Positions 17,755 to 23,407 of a stretch of 23,407 nucleotides of DNA are shown here, one piece after another. The position numbers were made by a program, and so were the translations under genes. The notes under the pieces are model-generated. The model was not told the DNA's origin and did no database searches. It saw nothing but the letters and a program-made list of their open reading frames with translations. Every line of letters begins with the position of its first letter. The first letter of the stretch is position 1. Origin of the DNA: Sphacelaria rigidula (Eukaryota > Phaeophyceae > Sphacelariales); the NCBI GenBank assembly GCA_964200075.2, contig CAXNAA020000263.1, positions 1-23,407 of the forward strand. The letters run 5' to 3'.

Positions 17755-20592
17755 ATGGCGTGCGTCAACGTCGAGGAGCTTCCGGCGAAGAAGGCAGGGA
17801 TCGTTCATGGGGTGAACAATGAGTGCGGCAACGAGGACTGCTCCAAACGACCATCTGTTGGTGTACCAGGGAGTCGGTCAACAGAGTTCTGTGCCGACCA
17901 CGCCTGGTCGGGGATGATGAATGAAGTGAGCAACACATGCGTCATCGGTGGCTGCTCCAAACGACCATCGTTTGGTGTAGCAGGAAGCCGTAAGGCTGAG
18001 TTCTGTGCCGGCCACGCCGAGCCGTCGATGGTCGATGTTTGGAGTAAGAAGTGTGGCAACGAGGGCTGCTCTGAACAACCATCGTATGGTGTACCGGGGA
18101 GCCGGAAAGCGGAGTTCTGTGTCGACCACGCCGGACCTGGTTTGGTTGATATGAGGAGCAAAAAGTGTAGCAACGAGGGCTGCTCTAGACAACCATCGTT
18201 TGGTGTAGCGGGAAGTCATAAGGCTGAGTTCTGTGCCGGCCACGCCGAGCCGGCGATGGTCGATGTTTGGAGTAAGAAGTGTAGCAACAAGGGCTGCTCT
18301 AGACAGCCATCGTATGGTGTAGCAGGAAGTCGTAAGGCTGAGTTCTGTGCCGGCCACGCCGAGCCGGCGATGGTCGATGTTTGGAGTAAGAAGTGTAGCA
18401 ACGAGGGCTGCTCTAGACAGCCATCGTATGGTGTAGCGGGGAGCCGGAAGGCGGAGTTCTGTGCCGACCACGCCGGACCTGGTTTGGTTGATGTGAGGAG
18501 CAAAAAGTGTAGCAACGAGGGCTGCTCTAGACAGCCATCGTATGGTGTAGCGGGGAGCCGCAAGGCGGAGTTCTGTGCCGGCCACGCCAGGCCTGGTATG
18601 GTCAATATGATCAATGTAGGGAACAGACAGTGTGGCAACGAGGGCTGCTCTAAACAACCATCGTATGGTGTAGCGGGGAGCCGGAAGGCGGAGTGCTGTG
18701 CCGACCACGCCGGACCTGGTTTGGTTGATGTGAGAAGCAAAAAGTGTAGCAACGAGGGCTGCTCCAAACAACCATCGTATGGCGTAGCGGGAAGCCCCAA
18801 GGCGGAGTGCTGTGCTGACCACGCCGGGCCTGGAATGATCGATGTGAGGAACAAAAAGTGTGGCAACGAGGGCTGCTTTAAACGCCCATCGTATGGTGTA
18901 GCGAGAAGCCGGAGAGCAGAGTTCTGTGCTGACCACGCCAGGGCGGGGATGGTCAATTTGTGGAGTAAGAAGTGTGGCAACGAGGGCTGCTTTAAACAGC
19001 CATCGTATGGTGCAGCAGGAGACCGGAAGGCGAAGTTCTGTGCCCACCACGCCGTGTCTGGGATGGTCAATGTAAGGAGCAGGAGATGTGGCAACGAGGG
19101 TTGCTCGAAGAAACCATCGTATGGTGTAGCGGGAAGTCGGTCGGCGAGATTCTGTTGTAACCACGCGAGTGTGGGGATGGTTGATGTGAGGAGCAAAAAG
19201 TGCGGTCACGAGGGCTGCCCCAAACAACCATCGTTCGGTGCAACAGGAAGCCGGAAGGCGGAGTTCTGTGCCGACCACGCCGGGCCTGGTATGGTCGATG
19301 TGAGGAGCAAAAAGTGTGGCCACGAGGGCTGCCCCAAACAACCATCGTTCGGTGTAACAGGAAGCCGGAAGGCGGAGTTCTGTGCCGACCACGCCGGGCC
19401 TGGTATGGTCGATGTAAGGAGCAAAAAGTGTGGTCACGAGGGCTGCCCCAAACGCCCATTGTATGGTGAAGCGGGAAGCCGGAACGCAGAGTCCTGTGCC
19501 GACCACGCCAGGGTGGGGATGGTTCATTTGTGGAGCAAGAAGTGTGGCAACGAGGGCTGCTCCAAACAGCCATCGTATGGTGTAGCGGGAGGCCGGAAGG
19601 CGGAGTTCTGTGCCCACCACGCCGGGTCTGGGATGGTAAATGTTAGGAGCAAGAAGTGTGGCAACGAGGGTTGCTCCAAACAGCGATCGTATGGTGTAGC
19701 GGGAAGCCGGAACAAGGAGTTTTGTGTCGACCACGCCGGTCCTGGAATGATTGATTCAGGGAGCAGAAAGTGTGGCCACGAGGGCTGCTCCAAACGCCAA
19801 TCGTATGGTGAAACGGGGAGCCGGAAGGCGGAGTTCTGTGCCGATCACGCCGGGGCGGGGATGATCGATGCAACGAAGGAGAAGTGTGGCAACGGGGGTT
19901 GCTCCAAACGACCATCGTACGGTGTAGCGGCAGGCCGGAAGGTGGAGTCATGCGACAAGCACGACGAGGCGAGGATGTTCGATAAGTGCGACAACAAGGG
20001 CTACGCGAATCGGTGTGTGTACAGCATTGATGACGTTGAACAGTGGAACGCATGCCAATATGATGCAAATCACACAATGGCCTCCACCTCTAGAGCAACC
20101 AAGCGTGGGCAACAGGGAGGCATTTTCGATCAAGTTTCCACCCAGGACAGACAACCCAATCATTCCACTAGTCACGATGGCGGTGTCGGTGATATCGGGT
20201 TCACCCCTCTTCTACTCGTCGCTTCTGAACTTGTTGTTGGCGCGCCCTCGCAACCCGCCGAGGGTGCCAAAGGAGGACAGGAGGCGAGGCCGCACACAAG
20301 GGTGAAATTGGAGGAGTCTGCCTCCCTTCAGCACCCCAGGCAGAGCTTGCGAATGAGGGTCGGCGTGGTGGCGTACTCTGATGATGGTGAGAACCGCAGG
20401 ATTGGCAGTAACTCCAGCGACAGTTGTGATGGGAGAATGAAGAAACGAATTTGCAAGATACCGTCGATGGTTCGTGAACACATCCCGACAGGAGACACTG
20501 CGATGGATGCTTCTTCAGTGGTACTCGATGGAATAGGGGAAGACGTGAAAATGGAGCTGGCAGTTTTGGCTCCGTTTCACCCCCTCGTGTAA
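17755..20592 (+). CDS. EsV-1-7 repeat (IMM-family) cysteine-rich protein, 19 repeats
   Basis: The predicted protein has 945 residues. Residues 24-744 hold nineteen head-to-tail units of C-X4-C-X16-C-X2-H, normally with X12 to the next unit, a 38-residue period. This is the EsV-1-7 motif of phaeovirus EsV-1 and of the brown-algal IMMEDIATE UPRIGHT family; IMM acts in early sporophyte development, but the biochemical role of the family is not established. The regular three Cys plus one His suggests metal, probably zinc, binding per unit; that is inference. Repeat 7 has three extra residues in its linker. A twentieth unit (745-773) is degenerate. The tail (774-945) is polar, with one hydrophobic patch (LLLVASELVV) and a basic RMKKR string. 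I see no clear signal peptide or membrane helix. The start is the first ATG after an in-frame TGA at 17686-17688. The frame is intronless as read, but the stop overlaps a splice-donor consensus, so the true C-terminus may differ. Confidence 0.9.
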   Translation: MACVNVEELPAKKAGIVHGVNNECGNEDCSKRPSVGVPGSRSTEFCADHAWSGMMNEVSNTCVIGGCSKRPSFGVAGSRKAEFCAGHAEPSMVDVWSKKCGNEGCSEQPSYGVPGSRKAEFCVDHAGPGLVDMRSKKCSNEGCSRQPSFGVAGSHKAEFCAGHAEPAMVDVWSKKCSNKGCSRQPSYGVAGSRKAEFCAGHAEPAMVDVWSKKCSNEGCSRQPSYGVAGSRKAEFCADHAGPGLVDVRSKKCSNEGCSRQPSYGVAGSRKAEFCAGHARPGMVNMINVGNRQCGNEGCSKQPSYGVAGSRKAECCADHAGPGLVDVRSKKCSNEGCSKQPSYGVAGSPKAECCADHAGPGMIDVRNKKCGNEGCFKRPSYGVARSRRAEFCADHARAGMVNLWSKKCGNEGCFKQPSYGAAGDRKAKFCAHHAVSGMVNVRSRRCGNEGCSKKPSYGVAGSRSARFCCNHASVGMVDVRSKKCGHEGCPKQPSFGATGSRKAEFCADHAGPGMVDVRSKKCGHEGCPKQPSFGVTGSRKAEFCADHAGPGMVDVRSKKCGHEGCPKRPLYGEAGSRNAESCADHARVGMVHLWSKKCGNEGCSKQPSYGVAGGRKAEFCAHHAGSGMVNVRSKKCGNEGCSKQRSYGVAGSRNKEFCVDHAGPGMIDSGSRKCGHEGCSKRQSYGETGSRKAEFCADHAGAGMIDATKEKCGNGGCSKRPSYGVAAGRKVESCDKHDEARMFDKCDNKGYANRCVYSIDDVEQWNACQYDANHTMASTSRATKRGQQGGIFDQVSTQDRQPNHSTSHDGGVGDIGFTPLLLVASELVVGAPSQPAEGAKGGQEARPHTRVKLEESASLQHPRQSLRMRVGVVAYSDDGENRRIGSNSSDSCDGRMKKRICKIPSMVREHIPTGDTAMDASSVVLDGIGEDVKMELAVLAPFHPLV
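17824..19986 (+). repeat. 114 bp in-frame tandem repeat encoding the EsV-1-7 units
   Basis: Each unit is 38 codons (114 bp), except unit 7, which is 123 bp because of the extra codons. Unit 1 starts at the TGT/TGC codon at 17824 and unit 19 at 19885. Strongest DNA conservation surrounds GGCAACGAGGGCTGC, CCATCGTATGGTGTAGCGGGAAGCCG and GAGTTCTGTGCCGACCACGCC (given as separate pieces). Units 13 and 14 are almost identical, as are 4 and 5, indicating recent duplication or gene conversion. Because the period is a multiple of three, several antisense frames also stay open, the longest spanning 17878-19734. Confidence 0.9.
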
Positions 20593-20595
20593 GTG
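20589..20595 (+). other. Splice-donor consensus GTAAGTG overlapping the apparent stop codon
   Basis: The TAA stop at 20590-20592 lies inside GTAAGTG, a near-ideal 5' splice site. If it is used, the exon ends at 20588 and the protein continues with a different C-terminus. A plausible acceptor region is the pyrimidine-rich tract ending in CAG or AG near 20880-20912, but this is uncertain. Confidence 0.3.
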
Positions 20596-20943
20596 TCAAG
20601 ATGAACGCGAGTTGGCCTTATGATGACGTGCTCGCTGCACGCTGATCTGAGCCCAGCGCCAGTTTACTCTGGAGCGTTTGGTAGAATATTCACATGGCCT
20701 GGTCGTGGTGTCGTGGATGAGAGCGACAGGCACTTATGATCGACATCTGGCGTGAGTGGCAGTAAGATAAAATATTACAAGTAGTTCGACACCGGGTCAG
20801 ACATAGCTTGAACATTGTTTCCTCGACTGGAACGGGCTCTGCCATCCGTTCAAGATCTCTCGTTGCAACTGCCCCGTCCCCCGCTGTCTCTACTCCCTTG
20901 TTGGGGCAACAGTAGTAGCCGATCGTTCTTCATGGGTTTGACT
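20593..20943. other. Downstream flank of the EsV-1-7 gene; no gene seen
   Basis: No separate gene is recognised. It may hold a 3' UTR or, if the donor at 20589 is real, an intron and the start of another exon. A C/T-rich segment lies at about 20867-20900. Confidence 0.4.
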
Positions 20944-20998
20944 ACAATATATTCTCAAAATATAATAGTCGATCATATTGGAATTTTGCGATATAGTG

Positions 20999-21188
20999 CC
21001 GGCGTAATATATATTTGTACCCTTGGAGTGCTCACGTATTACGCGCCCAATATCTATTGGTACTGTGGGGTCGAACACACATTGTCCCATCAATATATAT
21101 CGGGGCAGCGTGGGCGACAGCATATTGCACGACCAATATATATTAGGGTCGCATTGATGAGAACATATTGACCGGTCAATACGTATTG
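20999..21188 (+). repeat. Palindromic 43 bp satellite, array A (5 units)
   Basis: Twelve-bp boxes of the CAATATATATTG type start at 21005, 21048, 21091, 21134 and 21177, exactly 43 bp apart. Each is preceded by a TATTG-like half-site and a 6 bp gap, which in units 2, 4 and 5 reads NNCGNN. The 16-18 bp between units is G/C-richer and differs from unit to unit. A degenerate lead-in (20944-20997) includes CAATATATT and GATCATATTGGAATTTTGCGATAT, the latter repeated at the start of array B. Confidence 0.9.
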
Positions 21189-21338
21189 GATATTATAAGT
21201 ATGGTGTGCGCTTTGAGAAAGATCCAAACGTGATGGATGCCAGAGCCCGTGCAGATTGGGAAAGCTTGAAAGGGAGCCGCAGTAGTTCGCATGCATTACT
21301 ACGGAGAGTTGTAGACTGCGTCTGATATGTATCACACC
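21189..21338 (+). repeat. Trailer block of array A
   Basis: This block begins ATATTATAAGTAT and contains GATGGATGCC, GAGCCCGTGCAGATTGGGAAA and AGGGAGCCGCAG. It is closely matched by 21672-21822, after array B. Frames across it are short. It is noncoding by appearance and belongs to the higher-order repeat. Confidence 0.8.
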
Positions 21339-21366
21339 CTGGACTAAACAATATGTTTCCAATATA
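21333..21366 (+). repeat. Array leader, copy 1
   Basis: CACCCTGGAC followed by ATATGTTTCCAATAT precedes array B. Near-identical strings lie at 22040-22070, before array C1, and at 22998-23035 at the end of the cluster. In all three the string ends in a CCAATAT that resembles the first half of an array box. Confidence 0.7.
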
Positions 21367-21402
21367 TATTAGTCGATCATATTGGAATTTTGCGATATAT
21401 TG

Positions 21403-21678
21403 TCTGTGTAACCTATATTGGTACCCTTAGACTGCACATGTATTGCGCGCCCAATATATATTGATGTCATGGGACTGCATACATATTGCCCGCCCAATAG
21501 ATATTGGTACTATTGGGTTGAACACATGATGTCCCATCAATATATATTGGGGCAGAGTGGGCGACAACATATTGCACGACCAATATATATTAAGGTCGCA
21601 TTGATGAGAACATATTGACCGGTCAATTTATATTGGGTCTGCGTGGGTGACAATGTATTGGCCGGTCAATATATGTAG
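21403..21678 (+). repeat. Palindromic 43 bp satellite, array B (7 units)
   Basis: Boxes start at 21409, 21452, 21495, 21538, 21581, 21624 and 21667, again at exactly 43 bp. Five of the seven carry CG at the third and fourth base of the 6 bp gap. Linkers after boxes 21409, 21495, 21538 and 21581 match those after A boxes 21005, 21048, 21091 and 21134. Boxes 21452 and 21667 have no counterpart in A, so the arrays differ by whole units. Confidence 0.9.
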
Positions 21679-21822
21679 TAGATATTATAAGTATCGTGTA
21701 CGCTCTAGGAGAGATCAAGACGCAATGGATGCCGGAGCCCGTGCAGATTGGGAAAAGCTTTAAAGGGAGCCGCAGAAGTTCGCGTGCATTACTGCGGAAA
21801 GTTGTCGAATGCGTTCGATATG
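21672..21822 (+). repeat. Trailer block of array B
   Basis: This is the second copy of the block at 21189-21338, with scattered substitutions and one or two single-base indels. It is followed directly by a TA-rich microsatellite. Confidence 0.8.
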
Positions 21823-21844
21823 TATATATATATATTATATATAC
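21819..21844. repeat. TA-rich microsatellite
   Basis: A run of TA dinucleotides with two interruptions joins the trailer of array B to the 218 bp block. Confidence 0.8.
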
Positions 21845-21852
21845 TGGTTCGA

Positions 21853-22070
21853 AAATATGGTGACAGAATAGGCGATCCGGTATACATGACTCCTGATACC
21901 TATCTGGTCACCGGTGCGGGGCCGCCCATCCCCTTTCCAGCATGTAATATAAATATCTTGGCTGAACATCACGACGACAGAAAACGCGGGTCGATATGCG
22001 CCTTTTGGTACCCCTGTGGTCACCGGGGCTGTGTTGCTTATACCCTGGACAACATAGTATGTTCCAATAT
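21853..22070 (+). repeat. 218 bp block D, copy 1
   Basis: It matches 22818-23035 without any length change (218 bp each) at roughly 85-90% identity. Both copies can be read as a continuous peptide containing 'HHDDRKRGS' and 'YPCGHRGCVAYTLDN'. Comparing about 60 aligned codons I count 22 base differences: 10 at first, 6 at second and 6 at third positions. Protein conservation would concentrate differences at third positions, so this looks like noncoding repeat DNA. Its last 30 bases are the array leader. Confidence 0.8.
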
Positions 22071-22108
22071 GATACCAATACTTTTTATTGGAGCCAGCGC
22101 AAACATTG

Positions 22109-22295
22109 TCCTTTCAATATATATTGTGCGTGCCGGCCGTGTATGTATTGAAGTGTCAATATATATTGAGTCGAGGCGATGCGTAGCATATTGTTATCGT
22201 AATATATATTTAACGCAAACCATGCAGAAGTATTGCTTTTCCAATATATATTGCGCAAGCTGATCGGATAGCAATTGTGCAGCCAATATATACTG
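22109..22295 (+). repeat. Palindromic satellite, array C1 (5 units)
   Basis: Boxes start at 22115, 22157, 22200, 22242 and 22284, spaced 42-43 bp. The CAATATATATTG box is well kept, but none of the five 6 bp gaps has CG in the middle, unlike the other arrays. Linkers are unrelated to one another. Confidence 0.85.
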
Positions 22296-22478
22296 AACAC
22301 GCTTGCGGAGGAATACATGAAGCATTTTTGGCATATAAAATACGTCTTTGAATGGCACCCGCGAACAAAGAAATGCCCCCACAATACTTACTCCAATACA
22401 CTTCCCAATATATATGTTGAAGATCAATATATTTTGCTACATCAACATGTTTGTGACCAACGGTTCCCTCGTGTATTG
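22296..22478. other. Irregular stretch between arrays C1 and C2
   Basis: The regular period breaks here. Isolated boxes remain at 22406 (CAATATATATGT) and 22425 (CAATATATTTTG), out of phase with the arrays. The rest is unique sequence without a gene. Confidence 0.6.
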
Positions 22479-22790
22479 TCCGCTCAATATATATTGGCGC
22501 TTCGGGTGTCGAGTATATTGAATCGTCAATATATACTGACCTCGGGTGGCAGCAAATATATTGCCCGATAAATATATATTGGTGCCTTCTCGCACCAACA
22601 TATTACTCGGCCAATATATTGAGGTGGTGCGTGTCGTGACATATTGTTCGGTCGATATATATTGCATGTCGCGAGCCTTGATATATTGATGGCACAAAAT
22701 ATATTGACCCTCTCTCGTGTCATCATATTGCTCGCCCATTATATGTTGACCACCCGATGCCTCGATACATTGAGCGGGCAATACATAATA
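22478..22790 (+). repeat. Palindromic satellite, array C2 (8 units)
   Basis: Boxes start at 22485, 22527, 22570, 22612, 22653, 22695, 22737 and 22779. Spacing is 42-43 bp, and 41 bp after the box at 22612, which has lost one TA. Six of eight gaps have CG at the third and fourth base. Boxes decay toward the end of the array. The frame 22437-22793 (minus) with recurring 'QYIL' is a translation of the satellite, not a gene. Confidence 0.88.
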
Positions 22791-22817
22791 CATATTGTAT
22801 CGTCTAGGGTGTGATAT

Positions 22818-23035
22818 AAATATGGTGACAGAAGAGGCGACCCGATATTAATGCCTCCTGATACCTATCTGGCCACCATTGCGGGGCCGCACATCCCCTT
22901 CTCAGTATGTAATGAATATATCTTGGCCAAACATCACGATGACAGAAAACGCGGGTCGGTATGCGCGCTTCAGTACCCCTGTGGTCACCGGGGCTGTGTT
23001 GCTTATACCCTGGACAATATAATATGTTCCAATAT
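22818..23035 (+). repeat. 218 bp block D, copy 2
   Basis: This is the partner of 21853-22070, 965 bp downstream in the same orientation, so arrays C1 and C2 lie between direct copies. It ends with the leader string, yet no array follows before the inverted-repeat element at 23048. An array may have been lost here, or the MITE-like element may have inserted at this point. Confidence 0.8.
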
Positions 23036-23047
23036 AACAGCTTGGAT

Positions 23048-23373
23048 TCGTTATTGAGGTTCGACATTTTAATGAGTTTCAACTCGAAAACAATGCTTTC
23101 CCTGACCTAAAGTCATGACCAATGAATTTCACATGAACGACCTCATGCCCTCCGACCTCCTAGGAACTGTTTCGGGGGTTGCCCGTCTTCCGTGCCCCGA
23201 AAACGTATGTTCGAAAGCACCAATATCGGGGCGAAAAAGGGGACGTTTTCAGTCCGAAAAGAAGGTCGGCGGGCATGTGGTCGTCCCTGTGAAATTCATT
23301 GGTCATGACTTCAGGTCAGGGAAAGCACTGTTTTCGAGATGAAACTCATTAAAATGTTGAACCTCAAAAACGA
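23048..23373. repeat. 326 bp MITE-like inverted-repeat element
   Basis: Arms 23056-23160 and 23261-23365 are reverse complements with about 9 mismatches in the first 100 bp (about 90% identity) around a loop of about 100 bp. Weaker pairing extends to TCGTT at 23048 and AACGA at 23373. The frame 23115-23342 is a by-product of the palindrome. No transposase is present and I could not settle a target-site duplication. This is the least diverged fold-back element in the window and so probably the youngest. Confidence 0.85.
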
Positions 23374-23407
23374 TCGGGTCTTATATGGTAGCAATACTTA
23401 ACAGCAA
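23374..23407. other. Window end, nothing seen
   Basis: Thirty-four bases with no recognisable feature. Confidence 0.5.

Noticed and set aside
17878-19734. 618-codon open frame antisense to the EsV-1-7 gene, with other long antisense frames beside it
   Set aside because: The 114 bp repeat is a multiple of three, so any frame free of stops in one unit stays open across the array. Only the plus strand gives the known Cys/His pattern.
20999-22790. CRISPR-like array (conserved repeat plus unique spacer)
   Set aside because: Units are degenerate, linkers are only 16-18 bp, no cas genes are present, and the surrounding DNA appears eukaryotic.
21748-22793. Open frames with recurring 'QYIL' and 'NIYW' peptides in the 43 bp arrays
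   Set aside because: These are translations of CAATATATATTG. Spacing shifts between 41, 42 and 43 bp break the frame, so they are not proteins.
1-23407. Integrated phaeovirus, suggested by the EsV-1-7 motif
   Set aside because: No capsid, polymerase, integrase or other viral gene is visible, and the motif is also common in brown-algal nuclear genes.

Overview
The window looks like nuclear DNA of a brown alga (Phaeophyceae, Ectocarpus-like) or a close stramenopile relative. The main reason is the one convincing gene, a 945-residue protein at 17755-20592 (+). It is built almost entirely of a C-X4-C-X16-C-X2-H unit repeated every 38 residues. This is the EsV-1-7 motif, known from the Ectocarpus virus EsV-1 and from the brown-algal IMMEDIATE UPRIGHT (IMM) family. 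The large gene-free stretches and dense repeats also suit such a genome. The species cannot be fixed from the sequence, and an inserted phaeovirus fragment is not excluded, although no other viral gene is visible.

Layout. 1-690: no gene; a C11/A13 homopolymer junction and a TACTG-type microsatellite. 690-4530: fold-back DNA. It holds a 1.8 kb near-complete palindrome (869-2695), an inverted pair of about 170 bp copies (690-860 against 3863-4062), a 268 bp hairpin element (3576-3843) and a 475 bp palindrome (4055-4530). 4530-5640: nothing recognisable. 5640-8300: three to four degenerate copies of a C-rich dispersed repeat, a 0.65 kb palindrome (6500-7150), a hairpin at 7361-7405 and copies of an 88 bp module that returns at 13439. 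8300-13540: gene-poor, with a diverged relative of the first palindrome (9860-10150), a seven-unit 32 bp minisatellite (10641-10863) and small hairpins. 13788-13860: a tRNA-like remnant followed by a T-run. 13861-17750: nothing convincing. 17755-20592: the EsV-1-7 repeat gene. 20999-22790: four arrays of a 42-43 bp satellite whose core is TATTG, NNCGNN, then CAATATATATTG, with unrelated 16-18 bp linkers. Repeated leader, trailer and 218 bp blocks surround the arrays. 23048-23373: a MITE-like inverted repeat.

Only the EsV-1-7 gene is supported as protein-coding. A rough estimate for random DNA of this length near 50% GC gives about one open frame of 165 codons by chance, so most other open frames are expected noise. 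A 298-codon minus-strand frame (3897-4793) exceeds that, but it runs through both arms of a palindrome and its paired arms show no third-position excess of differences. Spliced genes with short exons could have been missed.

Nothing shows functional cooperation between parts. The most striking unexplained element is the phased palindromic satellite downstream of the EsV-1-7 gene. The second is the number of independent long fold-back elements in one window.
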